Below are positions 1-13,912 of a DNA stretch of 64,000 nt, piece after piece (within the stretch, counting starts at the first letter, position 1; each line of letters starts with the position of its first letter). Source of the stretch: Lineus longissimus (Eukaryota; Nemertea; Pilidiophora; Heteronemertea; Lineidae). The stretch covers positions 13,082,349 to 13,146,348 of the forward strand of contig NC_088318.1 in the NCBI RefSeq assembly GCF_910592395.1. Direction: 5' to 3'. Below the pieces are notes generated by a model. The model saw nothing but the letters and a program-made list of their open reading frames with translations. It was not told the DNA's origin and made no database searches. Both the position numbers and the translations under genes were made by a program.

Positions 1-933
1 GAGGATGCCTCTGTTCTGGGAACATGGTTATTTACTCTGCAACCCAGCACATCCTCAAAATAATTTACTCTTTCTTGACGTTTTATCTTTTGCAGGTGAT
101 TAATGTGAAAGAGGTGCCCCTTCCTGCTGGACTCAGATGAATTTGCACCTAGTTGTAAACATGAAGCCGGAGAAGGGTTATTAAGAACCAGAGTTCTACA
201 GCAAAACAGTTTTAAGTTTATAAAAGCGCCACACCAAAGGTGGCTTTGTGCTCCTTTTAATTATTGGCATTTGGTTAAAATTAAGGTGCGTGTTCCTGCA
301 GGCGACGGCCGAATAAACCGCGCTTTACTGAAATATTGCATGAGATTCAATGTGCATGTACCCTACCATACGTGTACCATGTACCAGGCCTGTAGAAGAA
401 ATGAGATTCAGTTATTTCACATGCATTTCGATCAATTTCGTTGAGGAAGAACACCAGATCAGAACTAAGCATCACCTAAGATTTTGACTCTGCACCCAGT
501 TCCACGTCACCGTGACAGTACCAAATAGAATCACTTTCAAAATATCAGAGCTAATTTGAATATTGTAAATATTACCATACGAAACAGTAAGCTGGTAAAC
601 CGCCGGACAGATGGAGTTGGGCGGACAACGTTTTTCAGAGAGAATTGGTGATATAACGCAGGGAAGGCAACCAAATGAAACAGGCATCATATTGTAGCAC
701 TGCATATCGACATTACAAAACTGTTTAATAATTCTCAATCTGGAACCAGTGATGTTTCGGCTGTTACAATAGTATTTTTAACGAAAAAATCCAAATAGAA
801 CTTGGATATACAGTATGCATAAATCCTCTCAGAAAGGCTTAGGTTTGCGGTTCTTTCGAAAGCGCCATTTTAGAACACCGAAAGCATGAGTAACTTGATT
901 TGGCTGAACAAGTGTTTTTGACGAGGTAGGAAG

Positions 934-1219
934 CTGTTCCCTTCTATAATTGATTGACCCTTTCCAACCTTACATTAGAAGAATGGGATACCTATAGTAG
1001 ATGGTACTAACCAGGAATATTCGCGGCGACTTTTTCGCTCATACGTGAGAGAAGACCGCACTCCGAGCGTTCATTTTCGCGATTTTCGCGCGAACGCACG
1101 AAAATTATCGAGTTGAACTACATAAAAGAAGACGCATGGTTAGACTTGTATCTGTTCCTTTCCATCACTGTTAATTGACCCTTTCTAACCTCACATTAGA
1201 AGAAGAGATACCTACTAAT
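934..1219. repeat. Dispersed direct duplication, two ~67-bp copies
   Basis: Copy one is 934-1000 and copy two is 1152-1219. Both read CTGTTCC, then a variable stretch, then TTGACCCTTTC, AACCT, ACATTAGAAGAA and GATACCTA in the same order, with about ten differences. The roughly 150 bp between them is not duplicated and is rich in CG around 1070-1110. They may be two decayed copies of a short mobile element or a local duplication. Confidence 0.7.
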
Positions 1220-4200
1220 GAAGAGAACTTGCCCACCACGGCAACAAAACTACCTATATTTTGATTTTGACCACAGTGAACACGTGTAGAACAATTAGCA
1301 GACGATTTAGTTACAACTAACCATTGGCTAATCCTTGCACAATGTGGTCAAGACAATTATCCCGTCCGAAGAAGCAGTTGCTCCGCCAATTAACTGTCTG
1401 TGGTCAGCGCATACGCTGACGAGAACTGTTATGTTGCTGAAAATTTCCCGCGTCAAGCTGGACAGAAGTTGTATTTTGAAAAAGAGCTTTGAAAGTTTTG
1501 AAATTGATTAAAAATTTTGCGTTGGTTCAAGGAAAACCCGATTTCAATTAATTTGAGATATGTGACACTTTCCTTGCACAAAAGGCTAGGAAAAATCCGA
1601 GTGGCGTTGGTCGCTTGGTATCAGTATCGGGCCCAAATGTTACCCAAGCTGCAAGTTGTCGTTACCCCTTGTAAATAGAATCTATTTGTACGTACATATG
1701 AAAATGTTTCATTGGAATTCTAACCGGCTTCGACAATAATTTTAAGAAGAAAAGAGAAAGTGAAAACTGCACAATAACGTAGAATTATCAACTAAACTTT
1801 TCAGGGGTGTAGGGTAAAAAAGTCCGCCTTCATTATTTACGGAGGATGTAAATCTTAGAATAGTAAAGCAACGGACGTGATTAAACCAGTGCATTAATTT
1901 AGTGGGGGATGATGGATACATTTTTTAGTCAAGTTTGGCCTACATTTTTCTTTTTCGTAAACAAAGCAATTAAGGCAGTATATTTCCCAAAGGACCTGAT
2001 TTATGGATGAGTTCACGTGAGAGGAAGGAAATCAACGTAAATCACTCTCAATGAATCGAGACGGTCTGTCTATTGGCCGTGACGATGCACACGACAGTAG
2101 AGATTGTCGTCGTGGAGTCAAAACCACTTGAAACCGCACGTGCATCCTTAAAAGTAAGATACGATTTGACACCTCAAGAAGGGTCTCTTGTTTCTTGGAA
2201 TTACCGCACACGAAGCAAAATGTGAGAGCGTCTGACGTGCTAACTTCAGCGTATTTCAGTTTTTTCCACTCAAAAATAGCTTTGAAACCTTCGAACAGCT
2301 AGCCGTTATACACCAGTCTTTCATATTTCACACTAAATTCATCTCAACAAAGTAAACCAGAATCTTGCGTGCAAAAATGTACAGTTTTCTGTAACGAATG
2401 CATTGCGGTTCTTGACAGCTTACACTGAGATGAAGTCCAGCTGTTATGGCGGCGCCAAATCCAAGATGGCGTCGCGAGGATGATTCTTCTCCCAGTTGGA
2501 AGTGTATCGTCTTTGTCACCTAGCCCTCGGATACTCATTAGCTGTAATGGACAACTGTCAGTGTCACCCGCTGGAATCAAGTAACACAACAGCACCTTGT
2601 CAAACCTGGTGCAAATTTCTTCTAATTTTCTGTGCAATTATCTATTGTTTTGGTAAAGAACGCAAGCTTGTGGAGTGCATTTGTAGCGGTTGGATGCAGG
2701 ACACTTGCCCGGCGTTGGGTTGAAGGCGATTTTGAAATCAATGCTAAACAATTTAGGCAAGAACATATTCGAGAAATACAACCTCACTAATGAGCTTTTG
2801 ACGATGCCGACACTCATAAAAGTGGGTTGAATTGGAAGAAGAATAGACACAAAAAAGATGAGCGAAAAATTCAATCTCTTGTTTTTTGTTTTCTGAAATT
2901 TCTTTGGACCAACTCCGGTACAAGAATTAGGACGTTCCTGCTTTATATAAAAGCGTAACTGTGTTTACTCGAAGTTGGAATTCCATGGTCGTATCCTAAG
3001 GGCCATAACTATACCAAGGACGGCACATGGGGTCAATGATAGGCCCTATGGTATTGCTAATCAGGCATGGCATGCATTGGCGCAGTTAGCAACTGGACCA
3101 TCTTAACAGAAAGCAAATTATCTCTCTCTTTCTTCACCTGTTTGACCAAATGCCTGCCTGACCAAAGGCTGCCAACTAAGAGGAAAATTGTAAGGTTAAT
3201 GGTTCAATTGCTGAGGATGTTAATACAGTGCGTATTGACTGTAATAATTCCCCAACATTTCAAGTTAAATCGCTCAGTGTAAGCACATTTCGCACTCAGT
3301 CAAAAATTGCCACTTGGTCTTTGATTCCAGGGAAAGATGAATGTCTGAATTGACAGTTTCAAAGATAATCTCGTCCACGGATCTCTAATCTCGCCATAGG
3401 TTAAAGTAAACGTATATCCCACCATTCTGAGTGTGGCTTCAAAAAATGGAAATTATAATCAAACACCATCAGAAGCTCTCTTCGGGCAGAGTCTTTCTAA
3501 TATTTGAAAGACTGCTTCGGGTAACTAAGTCATTACAAGGATGATTTGTTACGTTTTTCATCACAAAGTCATAGCGCTCCTCTATATAGGCCTTATTTTA
3601 ATACGTGGTTCATTTTCGCAGCCCAAAATGTACCATTGTGGATCTTTGCAAGGTGCGAAGAGTTTGACTACGGATGCAAAATAAGTTTGGAAACAAATTT
3701 TGAGGACAAATAAAAAATTAATACGGGACCCTCTTTTACATACCGCACGTAAATGACCCTGCAACATCAAACAAAAACGGATTAAAGGCGTCAGACTCAT
3801 GGTCGAAATGTTACGAAATTTTGTGTTAGGTTTACCATGTTTACTGGCTCACGGTCTGAGCTAGTTCGCAAGGCGCCCTAAAGATCCAGCACTTTCATGC
3901 GTTGATAATAATCGAACCATCCAAAATGTATACAATTGCAGCATAACTTGGAACAATATTCTGCTCAGTTGTTGTACAATTTCAATATGCCATCTTGCCT
4001 CTAGTGCTTCTGAAATGTACTTGGAATGGATTGCGATGATATCAATGGCGCCCATTTTAGTTATTACTTACTTTACATTATAATATTATTCGTAATGCGT
4101 GATATCTTCAATGTCAGGACCCATTACTTATGGTTATCTAAATGGTGTAAAGACCGTGGGTGTTCTCTGGCTGAAAAATAATGCCACACTATCAGACATA

Positions 4201-6558
4201 CGTAACAATTCCCATTCCATTCCATTTTCCATGCCATTTTAATATTCAAAATCAAAATCAGACTTATCAAATATCCAGAAAATAGTTTTTAGTGTTGTCT
4301 CAATTCGATCCAACACGGGACCTGTTTTATGTATTCTAGGAGTTGCTGATGGAAAAGCGGAATAGCTGACTTGAATACCGCCGAAAACAATCATCTGTTT
4401 TCGTGAAAGCGATGGAGTTTTCATGTAAAAAGTCAGGAAAATTCCCACATGTTACTTCGGACCATAACTGCACCAGAATAAAGAGTCAATTTTCCCACGT
4501 TCTCACCCGGTATAGGGCCTATGTAAAAGAAAAGTCGAGCAGAACTAAGTTGCTCAAAGAAGCAGACATCGGATCATAACCAACGATGGCTTTACCCCTA
4601 ATCCTTATTCCTGACACGGTCAGGGATACCTCGTCTGGGGTCTGATACCCTTCTGGAGATCATGGATACACCCACCCCATCGCGTGCCAGTAATCGGATA
4701 AGACGGTCAGCTTCACATACTTGTGGGGGACGAATCTGTGGCCCAAAGCAATTTGAATCGTTGAGGGTGTTATTTGCTGGGCAGATTTTTGAAAAAAGCA
4801 CTGCAAACCATGGTTTATTAATGTAAATACATGTATCTTTTTTTATCTGGGACCTATCAAGCGTTAGGGTGGGATTATAGTGCATATTTAACGACTGGCA
4901 AAAAAGTAGCTCCTTCCTTATCAATATACAGCAATTGAAGGCATAAGTGATATCCATTACTAAAATGAAGAGTTATTTTGATTTGATGTGTTTATGAGAT
5001 TGTAATGTGATAACGGACTTTCGGTCTCTTCAGCTAATTGTATTTCTGCGGCAAAGCGTATGCAAATTAACAGTAGTCACATTTTTAATGGTAAAATCTC
5101 TGCATTTTCCCAGTGGTCATGCCTACACTCTTAGAATTAGTTTGAGCTTTTGAAAAAAGCGTCCCCGTTTCCGCCAATACAAGCATGTTTTTCGAGTGTC
5201 TTTCAAAAAAATCTTTCTTCTTTTTTGTTCAAACGTGTGAAATCACAATCGAATTTTAAACAAAGAATGAAAAAGTGAACTGCTTTCTGTAAATATCGAG
5301 ACGTGAGTTACATTGAGATCATCCTTTCCCACAAATGATAATAATGACCTCTTTATCAGGGAGGAGTAACAAATGATAAGGAACTCTTGAAGAGCTTCAG
5401 GTTGGTCAGGTGGATGGGAGACAACTAGTGTCCTGTCCTTAACCTCGGGATATTGACACGAGCACCAGCACCTGTGCCAGCAGATAAAGAGTCAAAAGTG
5501 TGGGACTTCTGATGGTGATCCCTGGAAACTTTTGGTGAAACAATATCCGTGGTAAAACATGGATGGTAAGAAATGCCTTATGTTAGCCTAAAAAAATCTA
5601 ATCAATGCCTTATATTGCTGAATGGAAGTTTAAATCGCTTTGCATTCTCGCTTTATAGTTTAGGTTGAGTTTTTTTTCTTCCGAAAAGTTCAAAGAAGTT
5701 TGAGTTACGATTAGCGCTCTAGCTCATTTCAGCCCCGAGGCTTGGTTCGGACGGAATATCGACCAGATTTATAAAATACTCATTCACTGGCTCAGCGTGG
5801 AATGCATTCGCGGACCGAATATGGGATTTGTTGAGTCGATGGAGCCGCCAAGGCTGCGGAGATGGGATGCCTTGTTGATGATGCCGTAGCCTACGGGGAT
5901 ACGCCTTTGAGAAACCATCTGATCAAACACTGAGCGTAACCAGAGTGGTACATCGCTTCTTAGTACATTTTGTAATTTGTCTATGGCAAATAAAATGAAA
6001 ACCAAGACCTTGACAGGGAATGGACGTTCAGTGAGAAATAAACCAAAGAAAGAGCTCTATATTCCTCTCAAAACTTTTGCAGTAACATTTTTGCCTGCTG
6101 AAAATCCCTTTTAAAAGTTTAGATTAAGTTCCCAGTGCACTTGATATCCGCAGCCCGATAAAAAGCTGTATTAAGGACACAATGTACTATGAAATTAAAG
6201 TAAAAAGATATCAAGCCGTTATTTAAAATTGAAATTGCTAAAGTTTCTTGTGACTCAATTTTAAAAATAAAGTACATGTAGTGCTTTTCGCGTTGCCGAG
6301 GTATTCGAGTTTTGATAAAGAGCAGTGACATTTGCCAGGTCTCTTGTCGCATGGTTATTTGGTGCCATTCAGGTAACATCAGGACACATTTCACACGTTT
6401 TCTAAATATTATGATAACCATTTTGTCTTTAGCTCCCCTCCAGAGACAGCCAGACGAATGTGTGCCTCCGGGCGGAGTGTGATGGGTTTTACACAAAACC
6501 CCAACGCTGATAGTCACGGAAACCTGTCTCATTTGGTCACGAAATGATAATTGCAATA

Positions 6559-6585
6559 TTTCAAAATTTCAAAATTTCAAAATTT
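6559..6585. repeat. 8-bp microsatellite
   Basis: The unit TTTCAAAA is repeated three times and followed by TTT. It lies at the start of an antisense chance frame and has no visible function. Confidence 0.9.
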
Positions 6586-9500
6586 GATAACTGTGACATC
6601 TTTATATTTCGAGAAATAAACACTTTCGTATAAATAGCCTGACGGAAAATAGAAGGCATTCCTACTGTACGGATTTCTGTCAAACGCTCTCCGCGAATAA
6701 TCCGACGACCAGTTGTTCATCCTCAGTCAATGAAGATCCCAAGTTTACTTTCAACACCTTCTCACAGAAAATACTGCATAATATAATATTCTGAAAAGTA
6801 TATTTTCCAATATAGAGAATAAAGGCATTCCTGCCACATATGTGCAACCGCGTTTGTATTGGTTATCTTTCAAAAACATGTGGGCAGGAGTTATTCCTTC
6901 TAAAGCAGATGAGCACGAATGTCAATTTCTTACATTCTCAATTTTCTCAATGATGTAATCGCCATCTTTGCGCAATGAAATAGATTTCGTTTGGTTTATA
7001 ATCCACTCTGATTTCTCATGGTTTTATCCGTTAGCTTGTGGGGCTTGTGTATTCCAAAACGTGGATGCGAACAAGTCCCAGACTGCATATCCGTCGTTTG
7101 TAACGTATTGCTTTGAACGTTGTATTTCACGACAGTGGTATATCCAGAATTGAAAAGTCGTTTAAACAATAGATTTAATCCATACAATTTAAATAAGATC
7201 ATTTAAGACGAAGTTTCAGCGGAACATATTCCTCAACTGACCGTTAGAAGAATAACTTGCAAAATGCGGGGCAGACCGAGGCAACGCAAACTTTGTGGGA
7301 AGAGTTTACTAAATATTTGCCAGAGATATTTACCAAACATTATTTCGAATAAATAGAATGGTAAAAGTACTGCAGTGGAAGTGTATTTTGAAAGAGCTCA
7401 CGTTTTGGTAAACATTGGATAGGATCTCGCGAAAACAGAGGGAAAAAACCTCTCGGTTGGTAACTTGGGATGGTTTTGGTTGCGAGTTGGAAACTGAAGT
7501 GATTACTGAACCAAAACAAAATGGTAAACTCGGCTCTCGTCTGATACACAAATTCTGAAATAGTTTACCGAAAAATATACACAGACTGGTCCAATGAAAC
7601 CCACAGAGTTAATTTTGGGCGATGGCGGAGTGGTATTTATGTCAGAGTGTATAATACACAAAATGCTGATGGAGATGTTTACTAAATATGTACTACATGT
7701 ACATGTACACCATGGAGTATACTAGACAGCCCTGACATAACACAATATGAAAACTGCAAGAGTGGCTGATCCGAGACACCAGATGATACGCATGAGATCT
7801 GAAAGCTCGAGACTTGAATATTATGAAGGGAACCGAGGACTTTCTTACTTTGTAAGAGGCCTTCCCTGGTTCACTTCGCGCGATTTTGGATGACTTTGAT
7901 TGAACTTTCGGTATAAAATATTGGTTTTCTGGATTTATCTGATAAATGGCAAAATGGTTTAGAATCCAGTGTCATCCGCCAACTGATGAGGTTCATACCG
8001 TATATTAGCCACCACGCTAGGTTTACTGTGTCTTGCAATCAAGATCAACCAAACTCGTGAACTCTCTAGCGTACTAATTACTCGATAAGGTTATTTTCTC
8101 TTTGGAGTCGCACTCCTACCACCATGCAATGGCACGACATCCCCCGATACGAGATTTTGAGAACACATCTCACATACTTCACGATTTCGTTTATTTTAGG
8201 ATAATAATAATGTATATATTTACCCGTTCAGTACATGAGGCAGTGGGAGGTAACCACGATTAGGATCGTACCATTCGTTGTTTTGTGGCCGATTTGGCGT
8301 AGACTTATTCCTTTTATTATGTTCAGCCGAATAGAAAGTTGTTCTATGAATCATCTTTTTTTAAATATTTTTTAAAAACCGCACTTAAAAAAAAGTTTAA
8401 TAACCGACTTGATTTTCAACGCAGAAAGTGGTAACGGCCTTACGCGAAATGTTATTTCTATGAATTCTAACTTGGCACGACTTCACAAACAAACACTGTG
8501 GAAGGAAGAAGATAAGAACAAACAGTTATCATTGTAACTCTTCGGTGAGGATTATGAACGAAACTTGACGCAAAAAAATCTAACATTTTATTGCAGTGAA
8601 ATCAATGGGGGCCTGTTCCATCCGGGAACCTAGCATGCAATCAAGAGGTAAAATCTACAGATCATATTACGGACCACGATAAGGCTTCTGCTGAGAAGTA
8701 TAAAAGAGTAATTATTAGAGTATATGACTAATTACCTGCTTTCGGAGATAAAAAATATCTCTGAGCTCCACGGTTGGGTTCTTTATCCATGGAACAGAGG
8801 CCTGCAGTGTGAGGCGGTTTCTGGTGATATTATACGGACCACCGGAGTTGGAATTCTCCGAGTGCGGGCCAAGTCTCATTACGTTGAACCGAAGTCGTTC
8901 GAGTTACGTTTTTTGTGAGTTTAGGTCAAAAGTGAGAAATAAATTGCTCGAGTTAGTGTTTCTCAATTTCTTTTCAACTGAAGATTGCCGCGATCACGCA
9001 TACGTAGATGTACAGACCACCATGCATTGATGTAGCATGACTTCGGTCAACACTTCATGAGCGAAGCACAGTTCATGTTAGGAAGTTTCATCCCATTAAA
9101 AATGCTCATTAATTCAATACGCTTATCTACATCGATATATTGGTTCTTCTGGTCTGTTTAGGGTGGATTTCGCGCTAGTTTCGGTGTCTCCAATGCTCTC
9201 AGGTTCATTCTCAAGATGCCTAAAAGCATTTAATGGATTCTCTTGTGTCATTATTATCAGTTATTAATCAGTAGAGGCTATCACGTGTTTCTGGCTTCGG
9301 GCACGTCGGGAGCTTGATGAACCAGCAACCTTTCACAAAAGCAAGAATTAACGAGAGGGGTCTTTAATAATTGATGAAGACTTGTTTTAATTAATTCTTG
9401 ATAAAAGTTATGTGAGGGATCGTTAACAAAAAACCCCCACAAAAATTCCATTACAGCAAATTATCAGGTCTTTAATTCTGCGAGATTGTTAATAGTGCTT

Positions 9501-12500
9501 CATTTAGATGGTAGACGGCAGCAAGTCCAATCAGCCGTTCCTCAACCTTAGGAATATAAGAATCTTAAATCTTCTTGAAATACCGACGCAATACCAACGC
9601 TTTCACTATTTGATGGTGATACTTATGGTGACCCGGACAAATGTCGGTAAAGATCCATTCAGGGTCCCCAATACTCGCTCATTCATGTCATCCCATGTGG
9701 GCATCCAGTTTGGCTTGGAATCACGTGACTTGACGACGTCACCACGTTCTTACCTCCTTTGGTCATTGCATCTGAAGTCGCAATAGGACAGTTTTCATGG
9801 CAGCTCAAGAAAGGATATGGTGGTAAGCCTGTAATTACCGAGTAATCGGTATCAGCGGGCAACCAGTATACAATCGATCTCGGAGGCTGTGTCGTCTTTA
9901 GGTATCTTATCTTTTGTTAGGATTCAAGGCGAAATTATGCCTTGGTTGCTTACTAGAAGGATACACAACCACGGGTGCCCAAGATAAAAGGCATGTTACA
10001 TTCAGCATTAGTTTATTACAGAGCTTGAAACATCTTGGATAGTGACTGAAAAATTTACATTTGTTGCGAACATAGTGATCAAGTGGTATTTTGATAGGAT
10101 GCCTAAATGAGAGGCAATTATCACATTCACATGTGTTACAATTATAGTATTAGCTCAATAAAAGAAAAAAATCATATATTTCCGATTCCTGAACACATTT
10201 GCAAGTAGCCAGACTTCGCAATCCCAGGCGGATCCATCCTTCCCAGACCCAGAAAGTAAAGCACAACCGAGCCTACCACCTGAGGTTTCGATACCTATCA
10301 TTTTAATCGTGGATATAAAAGCCATTGAAGTACACCCGCCTGGCTTCTACCAGACTCCCTGGATCAGCCGCGCTATTTAGTATCCCAAAATCCCTGCTTT
10401 GAAATGAATCGCCCGGAAGTAGACTCGTGTCTTAATGGCTGTCCATCCGCGCGTTCTCGCCTCGGTCTTGGTTTTGGCATCAGTCATCGTTTCGTCACCA
10501 GTATACTGATATACGTACTAGGTGATCCGATCATTTCGCCACCACGCACTCGATGATCTTTCCATCAACTCGTCGATCATTCTGCGACAGACGAATCTGA
10601 AAAACTCGTGCGGAATTTGCTATGGCATAGCAACATTTTTGTCATCGAAAAGGTCAATCAAAGATCAGTTTCAATTCGGGTTAGCATTACGTTCTCAAAC
10701 AAGAAATCCTCTATGGTTTCGGGTGGTCTGCATATTGTCAATTGTCAAATTTTGGTAAAAAATTGTATAAAACAAGAAGAATTCATTTTGTTTACAATGT
10801 TGAAATTGTTGCGGTGTCTCTCAGTGTGGATTATTCGTCTATGTCTCGGCAAGTTGCCTAAAGCTCAGATGACGTCGCCCATTTCCAGAACTCGGAGGCA
10901 TTTCGCCTCAATCTCAGAGATCAGAGTGGGGAGAGGGGTTTCAGGAGGATTGCTGATCAATAGGAAGTAAAGTTTTGAAAATTGAAGGTTTTATGATAAA
11001 TTCATCATGGCTCGCTGGTCATATACGCTCAATCATTTCATATAGCACGTAAATCTATTCTCATTCTAAACGAACTGTACGTGGTCTGTTATTTGTTTGT
11101 CGTTTTCGTGATAACACCAAAACGATATGATACCTTGCTCTCAGCGAACCTTCCACCGATCGCTACCCCAACACTGACCTCAGAGATGTTCACCAAGTGT
11201 TCTCACGAGTGGTTCATCTCAAACTTTTTCCTCGGGAGAAGTGGTAAAGATATGATACTCCCCACTTACGTTGAGAACAATGCTTGGTGGACTCTCCTCC
11301 TGGAGATACGAAGCCAACTGGACTGATAAAGCAGCTAGTAACTATCTCGAAAAGCCTCAAGTCCCAGCCTCAAGTGCGTTTCATTCGGGGTGTTTTTCAC
11401 CGTATGCCTTCCGGGATATTTGTTGAAAATCTGTGAGAAAGTTTTTTTCCCATGTTATGATGATCTCTTGCAATGAAGCTGAAATAGGTGGATGAATTTG
11501 TCGTACTTTTTGACTGAGCCACCCTGTAGAGTAATATTCGCAGGTTCGAGTTTTCTGCAATAGCATTTGTATTCCATGTACCGTTGTACTGTAGTTGACT
11601 TGTACCCGGCCACAACGACCGGATTTCTATATGCAAGGCGTTTCTCGGAGGGGAGGGTCACCGGAGGAACCAGGTCGAATATATTGACACAAAGAACACG
11701 GAGGGAATGGCTTGAAAGTCGTACCATAGTTTCTTCAATTTTAGTTTCAGTGCCAAGTGAATCATTTCCTATTTTGCCCACAAAATCATTCGAGATAAAT
11801 TAAAGCTAATGAACAACATGTCACAGCTTGAGCTATAGCCCGGGGAAAACGAGCGAAAGGGAGGTTATCGTCGACATTTTTATACTCCATTTTCATTAAC
11901 CTGATCAGTGTGCTGTGTGTCATCAGTAGAGATTAGGAAATCGATGTTGATGTTGAAAAGGCTTTGGTTACGGGCCTTGGATGGTTACCAAAGGCATACC
12001 TCCAGGATGTTCCGCCAGAATCGAGGAGACTGAATTGTGTAGGATGTGAATCGTTTATTCGCCAGGCTGCCTCGGAAAAAGCTGTTGTTCGGCTCCTCTG
12101 TCCTAGACGAGTCCATCCCGGTTGCCGATGAATTTAATTTGGTCTCAATCATGACCTTTTCGTGGGTCCGAGAGAGAAAAATCACGAGAAAAAAATATTT
12201 GGAATATATTTTTCATTTTATTAAACAAGTCATGGTTTAAAAAGAACAATATACAAGTATTTACAAAGATTAAATTAAACTTTACCTAATCTACATCATT
12301 TACGTATAGTAGTAAAATAGTACAAAATACAAAGCGGTTTTAAAATCTTTAAAAACTTACGGCGTAGTGGGTACGTCTCCACATATTACTTTATATATCA
12401 GCAACAGCGAAATTTATATGGACAACTATTTGACAGCAGGGTCACTGAATTGCATATACGTGATAGACCAGGAAACGTTGATTGTCATTAAAACAAATAT

Positions 12501-13900
12501 CGTGAGATTCCACAGCACTCACAAATACGATTTATAAGGACGAAGTTCTTTGCATGTGAGCATATAATCTATCCGATTTTAAATAATTCGAAATTCGCAT
12601 AGTTGAAATTCGTAATGGTTTCTAGTTCGTAAGCGATGCAGAACCTCACCAATATATTGGAGTATATATATATCAAGTTCCACATTGGACCAATGAGCAC
12701 CAATTACCAGTTTCATTTGCGAATTGGACAATAGCACCAATTTCAAGTTTTATTTACGAGACCGTTGTAATTGGGATGGACATCCACGAAAATACCACTG
12801 CAGTTCAGCTAATACCGTTGAGTTTCATATCGAAGTCAGAAAAAGTCTCAACTTAAGGCATACACTTCTATCAAAACACGGACAAATATTTTTTTTACAT
12901 CGAAATAAAACCAAACACCCAGCATAGCCAGTCACAGGTTTGATAAAAAGCTACCATATGTTTTTAAACTATATACATGTACGTGTAGAAGCCGAAATAT
13001 CAAACGGTAAGGTAAGGCACGAGAAATGAAATTTCAGTTGATTTCCAACCTTTTCTTCAGAGTTGTGGGTGGCACTTTGACAGAAGCCAGTGCATAAGCT
13101 ATCAGATGATCGTTGTTCGATTTCAGAAACCGCGGAAACGGATGTATTCATCATCCCTTGGGCTTAGTCCCACCGAGGCTAACATAGAATTCGCTAACAT
13201 AGGTTCGCTTCCAGTTAACAATACCTTAGAGGATGCTCAGAATCTATTCTGATTAATCCAAGGCGATACAGTTAGAACTGGGGCACATCTACCTAAAAAC
13301 GTCTGAGTTTGTGTCAAATATCTTGTTCATTCTATCACGGTCATACACAGCTGATTCTATCAAATAAGCAAAGTTTAAACCACTCCTTTTCGAAGCACTT
13401 GTTCAGGCACTTTCTAGTATTTTCTCTCTCTCCGGGATGAGTCCGAGCTATTTGATTGGCTGAGGTACTGACCAAAGACCGCACTAATTACATGTCTGGA
13501 GTAGTGTTCACCATGACATCGCCACTTCGCAGACGATCACCACATGACGTCATCGAATCTCCGAGCCGCCTCTCTCAATATCTCACAGGAATGTCACGTG
13601 AAAGTCATGTTTCATATGGAACATTTCTCGTAATATCCCGCGTGAGGTAGACCTGCGTTCATGGTATTCGGAGCACATGATAGACTGAACGGTTTACGGT
13701 CGCACATACTCGGATGTGACGTCATAGGCTGTGTTGGAACTCTCATACCTACAAAACATCAAGGGGAGACAAAAATAAGTAATGACATCAGAAGAAAAAT
13801 GAATTTGCAAGTCATTTTCCATGCATGCTGTAATCCTTGAGAACTGAAAGAAAGGGGAGGAGTAAGTTCAGGACTTGGCATTTTTGTCTTTTCAGTTTTG

Positions 13901-13912
13901 GCCCTCTAGTGG
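13901..13912 (-). promoter_or_regulatory. CTCF-like core motif
   Basis: On the minus strand this reads CCACTAGAGGGC, an exact match to the bilaterian CTCF core CCASYAGRKGGC. It is a single copy in non-repetitive sequence. An exact match is expected about 0.1 times by chance in a window of this size if base frequencies are equal. Binding is unproven. Confidence 0.35.

Noticed and set aside
6119-6556. 145-codon minus-strand frame
   Set aside because: Length is about what chance gives here, and it starts near a simple repeat; no similarity or splice logic.
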